A stretch of DNA of 64,000 nucleotides from Streptomyces sp. WZ-12 (lineage in GTDB: Bacteria; Actinomycetota; Actinomycetes; Streptomycetales; Streptomycetaceae). The stretch is taken from NCBI RefSeq assembly GCF_028898845.1, contig NZ_CP118574.1, forward strand, positions 3,472,001 through 3,536,000, given 5' to 3'. How positions within the stretch are numbered: position 1 is the first letter of the stretch; every line of letters starts with the position of its first letter. The notes beneath the pieces were generated by a model, which saw only the letters and a program-made list of their open reading frames with translations, did not search any database and was not told where the DNA came from. Below, piece after piece: positions 1 through 9,300 of the stretch. The position numbers and the translations under genes were made by a program.

Positions 1-2
1 GG

Positions 3-779
3 GTGAAGAGGGACTTCCTGGACCCGCTGCCGCTGGCCTCCGTCCAGGTGGCCGCGCACGCGGGAATGCCGTGGCTGAAGGAGCTGCGGACGCTCCACGA
101 ACTCGCCCGGGACCTGGGCGTGATGTTCAACTCGCACGTCCTGGAGAGCCGCCACGACCGCAAGGACGACCCGATCCGCTCGCTGCGCGAGATCGGCGCC
201 TTCGGGCCGGACCTGCTGATGAACCACGCGATCCACCTCACCGACGCGGAGATCGCGCTGACCGGCGAGCACGACGTGCGGATCGCGCACTGCCCGCTGA
301 GCAACATGCGGCTGGCGTCCGGTATCTGCCCGCTGCCGGCGTTCCACCGGCACGCGGTGAAGGCCGGGCTCGGCCACGACGGCGGGACCAACGACACCTC
401 GGACATGTTCAACCTGATGAAGGCGGCCGTCGGCGTCCAGCGGGCCCGGCACGAGGACGCCGGGATCCACCCGACCATCCCGGCGGTGCTGCGGATGGCG
501 ACGCTGGGCGGCGCGGAGGCCATCGGGATGGCGGACCGGGTCGGCTCGCTGACGCCGGGCAAGCGCGCCGACGTCGTCGTCCTGGACCCCGGCACCCTCA
601 ACTTCGCCCCGCGCACCGACTGGACCAGCCAGATCGTCCTCAACGGCCAGCCGCCGAACGTCAGCGAGGTCTTCGTCGACGGCCACCTGCGCAAGTCGCG
701 GGGCGAGTTGCCCCACGTGGACGTCGAACGCGTGGTCCACGAGGCGGAGTTGGCCGCCCGGCACGTCCGGGAGGCGTGA
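3..779 (+). CDS. Amidohydrolase (ATZ/TRZ, guanine deaminase-like), 5' truncated by window
   Basis: This is the C-terminal part of a metal-dependent deaminase or hydrolase of the amidohydrolase superfamily. The reading frame is open to the window edge, so the first visible start is not the real one. Family metal-binding landmarks are visible: a His in SHVLES, a His in NHAIHLT and the Asp in GHDGGTND. The C-terminal tail GSLTPGKRADVVVLD is the usual composite-domain signature. Members deaminate purines, pyrimidines or triazines; the substrate cannot be chosen because the N-terminal HxH motif is missing here. A hairpin follows directly. Confidence 0.85.
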   Translation: MKRDFLDPLPLASVQVAAHAGMPWLKELRTLHELARDLGVMFNSHVLESRHDRKDDPIRSLREIGAFGPDLLMNHAIHLTDAEIALTGEHDVRIAHCPLSNMRLASGICPLPAFHRHAVKAGLGHDGGTNDTSDMFNLMKAAVGVQRARHEDAGIHPTIPAVLRMATLGGAEAIGMADRVGSLTPGKRADVVVLDPGTLNFAPRTDWTSQIVLNGQPPNVSEVFVDGHLRKSRGELPHVDVERVVHEAELAARHVREA

Positions 780-783
780 GACG

Positions 784-809
784 CCCCGTACGGGAGGTCC
801 CCTACGGGG
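784..809. terminator. Hairpin after the amidohydrolase gene
   Basis: CCCCGTA (784-790) pairs with TACGGGG (803-809) just after the stop codon, with a 12-base loop. There is no clear T-run, as is common in Streptomyces. It sits between two convergent genes. Confidence 0.45.
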
Positions 810-932
810 CCGAGGGCCCCCCTTTCACCCAGGGTAGGCGCGCGGCCGTCCCCGCCGCCGCCCCTGTGGACGCCGCCGCCCTCGTGGGCGCCGCGCCCGT
901 CCCCCTTGGGCGACGCCCCCGCGCCCGGCGCC

Positions 933-3593
933 TCAGAAGAGGCTGAGCAGGGCCTCCGTCGGATCCACCGGTGTGGTGTCACCGTCCGGGAGGGCGAGTT
1001 CGAACCAGACGGTCTTGCCGCGCGGGGTGCGGCGGCTGCCCCAGCGCTCGCTCAGCAGGCCGACGAGTTGGAGGCCGCGGCCGCCCTCGTCGGTGTCCCG
1101 GGCCCGCCGGCGCCGCGGCTGGGCGAGGTCGGCGTCCCAGACCTCGCAGACCAGGGTCCGGTCCAGCAGCAGCCGCAGCCGGATCTCGCCGTGGCCGTGC
1201 CGCAGGGCGTTCGTCACCAGTTCGCTCACCAGCAGCTCGGTGGTGTCCACCAGGGCCGACAGCCCCCAGTCGGTGAGCTGGTCGCGGGCCAACTCCCGGG
1301 CCCGGGCCACCGAACGCGGCTCCGGCGCCAGGCTCCAGTCGCCCACCGCGTCCTTGGGCAGCCCGTGCACCCGGGCCATCAACAGCGCGATGTCGTCCTC
1401 GCCATGCGAGGTGTCCAGGGCGCCCAGGACGTGGTCGCAGACGTCCTCCAGCGGCCGGTCGGCGTCCGAGAGGGCGCGCCGGAACGCCTGGAGCCCCTCG
1501 TCCAGCGGGTGGTGTCGGGACTCCACCAGGCCGTCGGTGTAGAGCGCGAGCAGCGCGCCGTCCGGCACCTCGACCTCGATCTCCTCGAACGGTTCCCCGC
1601 CGACGCCCAGCGGCATCCCCGGCGGGACGTCGAGCAGCATCGCCTCCTCGCCCTCCTCGACCAACACCGGCGGCAGATGGCCGGCGTTGGCGAAGGTGCA
1701 CCTGCGGGTGATCGGGTCATAGACGGCGTAGACGCAGGTGGCGAGGTAGACCTCGGAGAGGTCGGCGTCCCGGGCCGGGCGGTCCTGGCGGGGCGCGGCC
1801 CCCGGGCGGCCGCGCCCGGACCGCGCGCCCGCGCCCCGGTTCCCGCTGCCGCCCAGCCCCTGCGCGATCTCGTCCAACGCGCCCAGCACCTCGGCCGGTT
1901 CCAGGTCGAGCAGCGCCAACGTCCGTACCGCGGTGCGCAGTTCGCCCATCGCGACCGCGGCCCGCAGGCCCCGGCCCATCACGTCGCCGACCACCAACGC
2001 GGTGCGGTGGCCGGGGAGTTCGATGACGTCGAACCAGTCGCCGCCGACCTCGGTGGCGGTGGTGCCGGGCAGGTAGCGGCAGGCGATGTCGAGTCCGGCG
2101 GCCTCCGGGTCCCCGGGCGGCAGCAGGCTGCGCTGCAGTATCAGGGCGCGCTCGTGCTCCCGGCGGTAGAGCCGGGCGTTGTCGATGCAGACCGCGGCGC
2201 GCGCGGCCAGTTCGACCGCCAGCGCGGTGTCCCGCTCGCCGAACGGCTCGCTGCCCTTGGTGCGGGAGAAGCGCACCAGGCCGACGACGGTGTCCCGGGC
2301 GACCATCGGCACCGCGAGGGTGGAGTGCACCACCGCGCCCAGCTCCGGCCCGCCGTCGCCCTCCCGGCCGGGGATGACCTGCGCCTGGGCGGTGCGCAGG
2401 GCGGCCGCGCACGGGGAGTTGAAGGGGTAGCGGTGCATGGCGCCGACCGCGACGGCCGCCTCGTCGGGCACCCCGCCGGGCAGTGGTGCGTCGGAGACCG
2501 CGCTGGCGAAGGCGACCCGGCGCAGCTCCGCGCTGCCGTCGCTCATCCCGGGCGGCGCCTCGTCGCCGGAGAGCAGCCCTTGGTAGAGGTCGACCGACGC
2601 CAGGTCGCAGAACTGCGGTACGGCGACGTCGAGGAGGGTGCGGGCGGTGGTCTCCAGGTCGAGGGAGTTGCCTATCCGGGCGCCGGCCTCGTTGAGCAGT
2701 GCGAGGTTGCGGCGGGCGTTGGCGGCCTCGCGTTCGGCGCGGCGGCGGCCCGTGACGTCGGAGGCGAGCGCGGCGACGCCGATGGGGCGGCCGCTGGCGC
2801 CGTGGAGCCGGTAGAGCGAGACCGACCAGCGGCGGCGGTCCTCCTCGCCGGGGACGACGCCGACCAGCTGCATCTCGCTGACCGGTTCGCCGGTCTCCAG
2901 GACGCGGCGCAGCGCGACGGTCATCCGGTCGGCCTCGGGGCGGGGCAGGAAGTCGTGCGGGGTGCCGCCGCGGTACTTGCTGGCCGGTCCGCCGAAGACG
3001 CTGGCGAAGCGCTGGTTGACCCGCAGCAGCCGCAGATCGGTGCCGAACAGGGTGAAGCCCATGGGGGATTGACCGAAAACGGCCTGCGCGGCGGCGAGGT
3101 CGGTCTCGATGCCGCGCAGCGCCCGGACATCGACGACCAGGCAGACCGCGCCGCGTGCGCCGTCCTCGTTCTCGGCGGGCATCACATAGATCTCGGCGAG
3201 CCCCTCCGGCGCGCCCTCGGCCTCCCGGCGGTAGGGCACCAGCCCGGTCCACTCCCGGCCGTCGAGGATCTCGGACACCTTGCGGCGCCCGGTCTCCCGG
3301 AACTCGCTGGGGACGAACGCCTCGACGGGGTCCTTGCCGAGGGCGTAGCGGGCCGGGATGCCCAGCATCTGCTCGGCACGCTCGCTCCACTGATCGATGC
3401 GCCCGTCGGGGCCCAGCGAGAACGAGGCGACCTTGATGTAGTCGTAGATGGAGCCGGGTCGGCTGCTCTGCCACACGGGCGGGCCTTGCGGCTCGCGGGC
3501 ATGGTGACGGCGTTCGGGGTCCCTCGGACCGTACGCGCCGCCCAGGCCCTCGCTGCGCGCGGGCACCACCCCACCAGATGACATCTCGCTCAC
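933..3593 (-). CDS. PAS-PAS-GAF-PP2C(SpoIIE)-HATPase phosphatase
   Basis: This 886-residue cytoplasmic signalling protein has two PAS-like segments (about 50-160 and 170-285), a GAF domain (about 300-470), a SpoIIE-type PP2C phosphatase (about 490-725; GGDWFDV and DDIALLMARV carry the metal-binding acidic residues) and a C-terminal HATPase (about 745-880; ELVTNALRHG and GGRGLQLVG). Such proteins act in partner-switching: the phosphatase dephosphorylates an anti-sigma antagonist and the HATPase acts as a kinase or anti-sigma module. The GTG start has a GGAGGGG stretch upstream. A related HATPase-only gene lies behind it at 3756-4208, so the two may share a pathway. The ligand of the sensor domains is unknown. 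Confidence 0.9.
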   Translation of the reverse strand: MSEMSSGGVVPARSEGLGGAYGPRDPERRHHAREPQGPPVWQSSRPGSIYDYIKVASFSLGPDGRIDQWSERAEQMLGIPARYALGKDPVEAFVPSEFRETGRRKVSEILDGREWTGLVPYRREAEGAPEGLAEIYVMPAENEDGARGAVCLVVDVRALRGIETDLAAAQAVFGQSPMGFTLFGTDLRLLRVNQRFASVFGGPASKYRGGTPHDFLPRPEADRMTVALRRVLETGEPVSEMQLVGVVPGEEDRRRWSVSLYRLHGASGRPIGVAALASDVTGRRRAEREAANARRNLALLNEAGARIGNSLDLETTARTLLDVAVPQFCDLASVDLYQGLLSGDEAPPGMSDGSAELRRVAFASAVSDAPLPGGVPDEAAVAVGAMHRYPFNSPCAAALRTAQAQVIPGREGDGGPELGAVVHSTLAVPMVARDTVVGLVRFSRTKGSEPFGERDTALAVELAARAAVCIDNARLYRREHERALILQRSLLPPGDPEAAGLDIACRYLPGTTATEVGGDWFDVIELPGHRTALVVGDVMGRGLRAAVAMGELRTAVRTLALLDLEPAEVLGALDEIAQGLGGSGNRGAGARSGRGRPGAAPRQDRPARDADLSEVYLATCVYAVYDPITRRCTFANAGHLPPVLVEEGEEAMLLDVPPGMPLGVGGEPFEEIEVEVPDGALLALYTDGLVESRHHPLDEGLQAFRRALSDADRPLEDVCDHVLGALDTSHGEDDIALLMARVHGLPKDAVGDWSLAPEPRSVARARELARDQLTDWGLSALVDTTELLVSELVTNALRHGHGEIRLRLLLDRTLVCEVWDADLAQPRRRRARDTDEGGRGLQLVGLLSERWGSRRTPRGKTVWFELALPDGDTTPVDPTEALLSLF

Positions 3594-3755
3594 GAGCCCC
3601 GTCCCCTCCAGCTCATCGTGCCCGGACCGGACCTGCCGAGTATTCCAGTACGTCGGCTATCCGGAACACGGTCTTCACGATCACAGCACAGTCTCGATCG
3701 CAGGCCATCTACAAAATGTCGATGAAATGGCAACGATCAGGACCCCCCATGACTC

Positions 3756-4208
3756 CTAACCAGCCACCGCCAGCTCGAACCACACGGTTTTTCCGCTCTT
3801 CCCCTGGCGGGTGCCCCAGCGGCGCGCGCTGTGCGCGACGAGTTGGAGGCCGCGGCCGCCCTCGTCGTCGGGGGCGGCGGTGCGGGTCCGGGGCGGATCG
3901 GGCAGCGGGTCGGAGACCTCGACCAGCAGCGCGCCGGCGCCGAGCAGCACCATCCGCACGCCGATGGGGCCGCTGGCGTAGCGCAGGGAGTTGGTGACGA
4001 GTTCGCTGACCAGGAGGACCGCGACGTCGGCGGCGCCGTCCAACCCCCAGTCGTCCAGCACCTGACGGACCATGGTGCGGGCGGTGCGCACCGCGCCGGG
4101 GTCGGCCGGGAGGCTCCATTCCGCGCTCGGCGCACCGCAGTTCCGGCCGCGCCCGCGGACATCGGTCGGGCCGGGTTCCGGGACCTCTGCCGCTGCGCTG
4201 TCGCTCAC
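3756..4208 (-). CDS. Anti-sigma-type ATP-binding protein (HATPase_c)
   Basis: This is a 150-residue GHKL-fold ATPase of the RsbW/SpoIIAB-like group common in Streptomyces. The N box SELVTNSLRYASG and the G box DEGGRGLQLVAHSARRWG are clear, and the domain runs almost to the end. I chose the GTG at 4208 because GGGAA lies about 8 bases upstream; a longer reading to 4298 adds 30 residues unlike the family. Proteins of this type bind or phosphorylate anti-sigma antagonists. It lies upstream of, and on the same strand as, the large phosphatase gene, about 160 bases away. Confidence 0.8.
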   Translation of the reverse strand: MSDSAAAEVPEPGPTDVRGRGRNCGAPSAEWSLPADPGAVRTARTMVRQVLDDWGLDGAADVAVLLVSELVTNSLRYASGPIGVRMVLLGAGALLVEVSDPLPDPPRTRTAAPDDEGGRGLQLVAHSARRWGTRQGKSGKTVWFELAVAG

Positions 4209-4459
4209 GCCGATCACTTCCCAGGCCGAGGGGCCCCCCGTCGTACCCGGCCCACGCCGAATAGGGCCAATCAGGACATACCCGGTATCGAACGGCAAGT
4301 ACCGCCTTCAACCGTGCACTGTGGCACAAATGGCGCATCTCGCGGCGGGCCGTCACGGCGGTGGCGCACGCCCTGAGCGGGCAGATGCCGGCGGCCGATC
4401 CGGGGCGGTGCGCGACCCACCGTCAGCCGGGGGAGCGCGCCCGGCGCCGAACTCCCGCG

Positions 4460-4888
4460 CTACAACCGCGCGCCCGGGATGCCCACCGCGGGCCGCCCGC
4501 CGAGCCGACGCATCACCTCGGCGACCGCCGGGCGGTCCTGGTCGAGCCAGTCGACCTCGCGCTCCTCGCCGGGCCGCAACCAGCGCAGTTCGTCATGGTC
4601 CTGGAGCGGCTCGGGCCGGCCGGAGACCAGCCGGGCGGTCCACACCTGGAGCACGTAGCCGGGCCGCAGCACCCACTCGCCGGGGATCCGCTCCACGGGG
4701 GCAGCGTCGACGCCCAACTCCTCGTGCAGCTCGCGCACCAGCGCCTGCTCCGGCGTCTCGCCGTCCTCCACTTTGCCGCCGGGAAGTTCCCAACGGCCGG
4801 CCAACGCGGGCGGCGCGCTCCGTCGGGCGGCCAGCAACCGCCCCCGCTCGCACACCGCACCGCCCACCACTACGCGCACCGTCGTCAT
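4460..4888 (-). CDS. Nudix hydrolase, MutT-like
   Basis: This 142-residue Nudix protein carries a complete Nudix box at about residues 37-60 (GGKVEDGETPEQ then RELHEELGV, fitting GX5EX7REUXEEXGU). The size and the opening VRVVVGGAVCERGRLLAARR fit the MutT/8-oxo-dGTP pyrophosphatase branch, which removes oxidised nucleotides from the pool. That substrate is inferred from family resemblance. The small SPOR gene lies just upstream on the same strand, 63 bases away, and may be co-transcribed. Confidence 0.88.
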   Translation of the reverse strand: MTTVRVVVGGAVCERGRLLAARRSAPPALAGRWELPGGKVEDGETPEQALVRELHEELGVDAAPVERIPGEWVLRPGYVLQVWTARLVSGRPEPLQDHDELRWLRPGEEREVDWLDQDRPAVAEVMRRLGGRPAVGIPGARL

Positions 4889-4951
4889 GCGCGGCAGCCT
4901 ACGTCTCCCGCCGGCCTCCCGCTTCCCGCTCCGCGCGCCGCACGACGTCCC

Positions 4952-5131
4952 CTACGAGGCGCCCCGACCGACCCGCTCGACCGCGTAGAGCCGTCGATTG
5001 CCGCGGGTGTCGAGGCGCTCGGCGACCCGCTCCGCCTCCGCCCGGGTGGCATAGCGGCCGACCCGATAGCGGTTTCCGCCTTCGTCCTGGCGGATGACGA
5101 GCCAGGGCAACGCGGTCTCGTTCTCGGTCAT
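4952..5131 (-). CDS. Small SPOR-like protein
   Basis: A 59-codon gene, read directly on the minus strand. It opens MTENETALPWLVIRQDE, continues GGNRYRVGRYATRAEAERVA and ends VGRGAS before TAG. The GxYRVGRYATRAEAERVAERL pattern is the small stand-alone SPOR-type domain found widely in Streptomyces; SPOR domains elsewhere bind denuded peptidoglycan. There is no signal peptide, so its place of action is unclear. GAGGGG lies 4 bases before the ATG. It is easily missed because of its size. Confidence 0.75.
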   Translation of the reverse strand: MTENETALPWLVIRQDEGGNRYRVGRYATRAEAERVAERLDTRGNRRLYAVERVGRGAS

Positions 5132-5384
5132 TGCGCCCCTCCGTCCGCCGCGCAGCGCGCCGCGGCGCGCCCCTCCTGTGCTGATGCCGAAATCGCAATC
5201 CGCATATGCCCGACCCTACGCCCGACCTTTACGCACCGGATATGGATTTACACAAAGAGAGACCGAACCGGCCACCCGTGGGCGCTCTGGAAGTCCAGAT
5301 GCGACCACGAGTGGCCGGAAACCCGAGGAATTCGGGTCAGTCGTGTCCGTATTACAGGGACCGGAGCGGGCCGGGTACGGCCGC

Positions 5385-7067
5385 TCAGGCCCCGGCCGGG
5401 GTCTTGCCGCCGGCCGCCGCCTCGTCGGCGGCCTGTGCCGCGGCGATCTCGGCCTCGACCTTGATCAGCGTCGGGTTGCGCCAGGCGCTGCGCACGCCCC
5501 AGAAGTAGAAGGCCAGCGCGATCGCGGCGACCACGGCGAGGTCGATGCCCTGCGGCAGGTAGCCCTTGCCGCCGAACTCCTTGCCGCCCAGGTAGGAGAC
5601 GGCCGCCATGACCAGCAGGTAGATCACCATCCAGGCGCCCGCCTTCAGGTGCGGCAGCAGCTCCGGCAGCGGCTTGCGGCCCTGCTTCCACGGCCGGACG
5701 ATCTCGTACCAGGCCCAGACCGGCAGACCGACGGCCATGATGAAGATGACCTTGCCGGTGAGCGGCCACTTGCCCCAGTACAGGACCAGCGAGCCGAAGA
5801 TCATCGCGATCGGCGCGATGACCGGCATCGCGCGCAGCTTCACCGGCCGCTTCATGTGCGGCGACAGCCGCCGCAGCCCCATCACGGCGACCGGGCCGGT
5901 GATGTACGAGATGACGGTGGCGACCGAGACGACCTCGGCGAGCGAGCCCCAGCCGCGGAACACCGCGAGGAAGAGGAACGCGACGAAGAGGTTGAGCAGC
6001 AGCGCCGGGCGCGGGATGCCGGTCTTGGCGTCCACCTTGCCGAAGACGCCCGGCAGGTGGCCGTTCTCCTGGACGCCCTGGATCATGCGCGAGGTGGTGG
6101 CGGCGTAGATCATGCCGGTGCCGGACGGCGAGACGAAGGCGTCCGCGTACAGCAGCAGCGCCAGCCAGTTCAGACCCCAGGCCAGGCCCAGCTCGGCGAG
6201 CGGGGAGTGGTAGTTGAGCCCGCCCCAGCCCTTGCTCAGGTCGCCCGAGGGCACCGCGAAGAGGAAGGCGACCTGGAGCGCGAGGTAGATGACCAGCGCG
6301 ATGACGATCGAGAAGGCGACCGCCTTGGGCAGCGAACGGGCCGGGTTGCGCGCCTCGCCGGCGAGGTTCAGCGGCGACTGGAAACCGTTGTAGGCCCAGA
6401 CGATGCCGGAGAGCGCCACACAGCTGAAGATCGAGCTCCAGCCGTTGGGGGCGAAGCCGCCGGCGCGGTCGATGTTGCCGGTGTCGAAGTGCGCGAGGAT
6501 CAGGGCACCCGCGGTGAGGATCGGCACGACGACCTTGAAGACCGTGATCGCGGTGTTGGTCTTGGCGAACAGCGAGACCGCGAACCAGTTCATGAAGAAG
6601 TAGAAGATCAGCAGGACGCTGGCCACCGCGACGCCGGAGCCGGTCAGCTCCTTGCCGTCGAAGAGCGCCTTGGCCCAGCCGAACTCCCAGCTGCTCATGT
6701 ACTGGACGGAGGCGGTGGCCTCACCCGGGATCACCGAGACGATCGCGATCCAGTTGGCCCAGGCCGCCAGGTACCCGGCGAGCGAGCCGTGCGAGTACTG
6801 GCCGTAGCGGACCATGCCGCCCGCCTTGGGGAACATCGAGCCGAGCTCGGTGTAGGTCAGCGCGATGGTCAGGGCGACGACCGCGCCGATGACCCAGGCG
6901 AGGATCGCGGCCGGGCCGGCGATGGCCGCGGCGCGCTCGGCCCCGAACAGCCAGCCGGAACCAATGATCGATCCGAGACCAGTGGCGGTCAGGGCAATGG
7001 TCCCTAGGGACCGACGGTAGTTCGAGTGCGAACCCTGCTCCGCACTCGCTGTCTTCGTCGTGCTCAC
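5385..7067 (-). CDS. APC-family amino acid permease (aspartate/proton symporter-like)
   Basis: This 560-residue integral membrane protein has about 12 hydrophobic segments. The conserved APC opening GLGSIIGSGWLFGAERAA forms the substrate-binding unwound helix 1. Overall it resembles Bacillus YveA-type aspartate:proton symporters; the substrate is inferred. I set the start at the GTG of 7067 because AGGAG lies 8 bases upstream; the frame stays open 27 codons further without family resemblance. The C-terminal 30 residues are Ala-rich and hydrophilic (AQAADEAAAGGKTPAGA). Confidence 0.85.
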   Translation of the reverse strand: MSTTKTASAEQGSHSNYRRSLGTIALTATGLGSIIGSGWLFGAERAAAIAGPAAILAWVIGAVVALTIALTYTELGSMFPKAGGMVRYGQYSHGSLAGYLAAWANWIAIVSVIPGEATASVQYMSSWEFGWAKALFDGKELTGSGVAVASVLLIFYFFMNWFAVSLFAKTNTAITVFKVVVPILTAGALILAHFDTGNIDRAGGFAPNGWSSIFSCVALSGIVWAYNGFQSPLNLAGEARNPARSLPKAVAFSIVIALVIYLALQVAFLFAVPSGDLSKGWGGLNYHSPLAELGLAWGLNWLALLLYADAFVSPSGTGMIYAATTSRMIQGVQENGHLPGVFGKVDAKTGIPRPALLLNLFVAFLFLAVFRGWGSLAEVVSVATVISYITGPVAVMGLRRLSPHMKRPVKLRAMPVIAPIAMIFGSLVLYWGKWPLTGKVIFIMAVGLPVWAWYEIVRPWKQGRKPLPELLPHLKAGAWMVIYLLVMAAVSYLGGKEFGGKGYLPQGIDLAVVAAIALAFYFWGVRSAWRNPTLIKVEAEIAAAQAADEAAAGGKTPAGA

Positions 7068-7392
7068 GTGCTGGTCTCCTGGTCTTCCCCCGTGCCGTGC
7101 ACAAACTTCGCCATCGTATGAGCGAAACCGAAGATCCGGTTCCCACACCGATGAAAAAATCCCGCCGAGTTGAGGGTCTGTGAGGTTTCCAACACCGCTC
7201 TTCCGACGACAAACCCTGAAGAATTACGTCAAAATGGACAGGTAAGTCGGCCGGAATTCGCGGCCTGTCGGCCCTGAGGATGGCACGGGATCCCCATACA
7301 GGGCGTCGACTTGGCGAACACGGGGAGTTTTTCGGGCACCTATCGGAGACCGCGCGCCATCCGGGACGCCCCGCGGCGCCCGGAAGTCGCCG
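7068..7392. other. Intergenic region between permease and GntR genes
   Basis: This 325-bp stretch has lower GC than its neighbours near 7140-7260. It must contain the permease promoter and the 3' end of the GntR transcript. I see no gene, tRNA or convincing hairpin in it. Confidence 0.5.
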
Positions 7393-8142
7393 TTACTTCA
7401 CCGGCAGGTGGTATGCGACCCGATGGCGGGCGGCGAGCGCGATGACGTCCGCCGTCTCGACCGGTCGGCGGCCGGCGAAGTACGTCCGCGAGATGACCAA
7501 CACCGCATGGCCGGGCACCCCGCCCAGCGCCATCACCTCCTCGGCCAGGCCCGGCCGCGCCCCGACCTCCTCCACGACGTTGTCCACCACCACGTCGATG
7601 GCCGCCATCCGTTCGACCACCCCGCGCCCCGCCAACGGCCCCTCCTCGGGCAGCATCACGGGCGTCCGCCCGGTGATTTCCAGCGGTTCCCAGGAGGTGG
7701 AGAGCATCGACGGCTCCCCCTCCGCGCGGAAGACGTAGCGGGTCCGCATCACCCTGGCGCCCACCGGGACCCGCAGCCGGGCGGCCACCGCCGAACTGGC
7801 CGGTTCCTGCTCGCTGTTGGACTCCCAGGTGCCCCGCACCCGCTCGTCCGTCTGCTCCTGCCGGAACGGCGTTGCGCCCCGGCTGTGGAAGCCGCCGCGG
7901 GCGATCCGGCGCGGCACCGGCTGCTCCCGTACGTACGTCCCCGAGCCGGAGCGGCCCTCCACCAAGCCCTCGGCCATCAGGACCTTGCGCGCCTCCAGGG
8001 CCACGGTGTCCGAGACGCCGTACTCCTCGCGGATGCGGGCTTGAGAGGGGAGGCGGGTGTGCGGGGCCAGCACCCCGTCGACGATTTTCTGGCGCAGGTC
8101 ACCGGCGACGCGGAGGTACGCGGGCTGCTCACCGAAAGGCAC
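7393..8142 (-). CDS. GntR-family regulator, HutC/UTRA type
   Basis: This 249-residue repressor-type protein has an N-terminal winged helix (about 5-75: LRQKIVDGVLAPHTRLPSQ then YGVSDTVALEARKVL, ending GSGTYV) and a C-terminal UTRA ligand-binding domain (about 95-245). HutC-subfamily members bind palindromic operators as dimers and release on a small ligand, often a sugar or amine; the ligand here is unknown. The GTG at 8142 is preceded by GGGAGG. It diverges from the broken PIG-L gene, and its permease neighbour is on the same strand downstream. Confidence 0.88.
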   Translation of the reverse strand: MPFGEQPAYLRVAGDLRQKIVDGVLAPHTRLPSQARIREEYGVSDTVALEARKVLMAEGLVEGRSGSGTYVREQPVPRRIARGGFHSRGATPFRQEQTDERVRGTWESNSEQEPASSAVAARLRVPVGARVMRTRYVFRAEGEPSMLSTSWEPLEITGRTPVMLPEEGPLAGRGVVERMAAIDVVVDNVVEEVGARPGLAEEVMALGGVPGHAVLVISRTYFAGRRPVETADVIALAARHRVAYHLPVK

Positions 8143-8346
8143 GTGCCCTCCCAACAGCTTGACGGTCAGCAACAGCGTGGCAACCGCGCGTCGTCGTCCG
8201 CAACCTCCCCGCAAGCCTTCACTGAAAGTGATGCGCGCAGCTCACCCCCGCCCCACGCCCCACTCGAACGCCCGCCCCACCCTGCCCTTCACCACTGTCC
8301 GTGTCCAACCGTGTCAGCATCGTGACCGAGCACGAAAGGGGTCGCG

Positions 8347-9107
8347 ATGCCGATCGAGAACGCCGCCGTCAGCTCCCTCCGCCCGATGCCCGACGACTGG
8401 CAGCGGGCGCTGGCCGTCGTGGCCCACCCCGACGACCTCGAATACGGCGCCGCGGCGGCCATCGCCGAATGGACCGACGCCGGACGGGAGATCAGCTACC
8501 TCCTGGTCACCCGGGGCGAGGCGGGCATCGACGGCCTCGCGCCCCCGGCGTGCGCCACGCTCCGCGAGGCCGAGCAGCGCGCCGCGGCGGCCCATGTCGG
8601 CGTCCGCCGCGTGGAGTTCCTCGACGGTCACCGGGACGGCGTCATCGAGGCCGGTACCGCGCTCCGCCGCGATCTGGCCGCCGCGGTCCGCCGGCACCGC
8701 CCGGAGCTGCTGCTCACGCTCAACCACCGCGACACCTGGTTCGGCACCCACTGGAACACCCCCGACCACCGGTGGTGGGCCGGGCCGTCCTGGACGCCGC
8801 CGCCGACGCCGGCAACCGCTGGATCTTCCCCGAACTCGCCGACACCGACGGCCTCGACCCCTGGTCCGGCGTCCGCTGGACCGCGGTGGCCGGCTCCCCC
8901 CACCCCACCCACGCCGTCGAAGTGGGCCCCGGCGTCCCCCGCGCCATCGCCTCCCTGACCGCCCACACCACCTACCTCGCCGCGCTCATCGCCCCCGACC
9001 AGGACCCGCACGCCTACGCCAGCGACTTCCTCAACCGCTCGCTGCGCACCGCGGCCGCCCGTCATCGGGGGCGGCCGGCGGTGCTGTTCGAGGTCTTTCC
9101 GCATTAG
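8347..9107 (+). pseudogene. PIG-L family deacetylase broken by one-base deletion
   Basis: The first part reads as an intact LmbE/PIG-L Zn-dependent deacetylase start with AHPDDLEYG (the HPDD metal motif) and LVTRGEAG. At [19 protein letters not shown] the frame breaks: the DNA reads CGGTGGTGGGC near 8770-8780 where one extra G would restore [18 protein letters not shown]. The correct frame then continues in another register to the TAG at 9107 ([20 protein letters not shown]). AAAGGGG lies 5 bases before the ATG. Family members deacetylate GlcNAc-type substrates, including mycothiol and glycopeptide intermediates. Either a recent pseudogene or a sequencing error. Confidence 0.8.
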
Positions 9108-9159
9108 CGGCGGGCCGCAGCGCGCGGCGAAGCCGCAGTGGCCGGCCGGAGTGCCCGGA

Positions 9160-9300
9160 TCAGACGCCGCAGGGCTGGAGGGTCGCCAAGTCCTGTCGCA
9201 GGATGGCGCCTTCGATCCCGGTCAGGCGCGGCCCGGGGCTGATGCCGAGCTCGTCGGAGAGGGTGCTGCGCACGTCCCGGGAGACGGCCAGCGCTGGTGG
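9160..9300 (-). pseudogene. Remnant of a SARP/AfsR-type regulator (BTAD C-terminus)
   Basis: On the minus strand this fragment reads ALAVSRDVRSTLSDELGI, then SPGPRLTGIEGAILRQD before a stop. That is the typical end of the bacterial transcriptional activation domain of SARP regulators (consensus like LxxELGIxPGPxLxxLExAILxxD). Nothing recognisable of the DNA-binding half is left; upstream on that strand the DNA turns into the NRPS remnant. SARP genes normally control antibiotic clusters. Confidence 0.6.

Noticed and set aside
906..3581. Long plus-strand open frame opposite the SpoIIE phosphatase gene
   Set aside because: Antisense shadow typical of GC-rich DNA; the minus strand carries clear PAS, GAF, PP2C and HATPase motifs, the plus reading has none.
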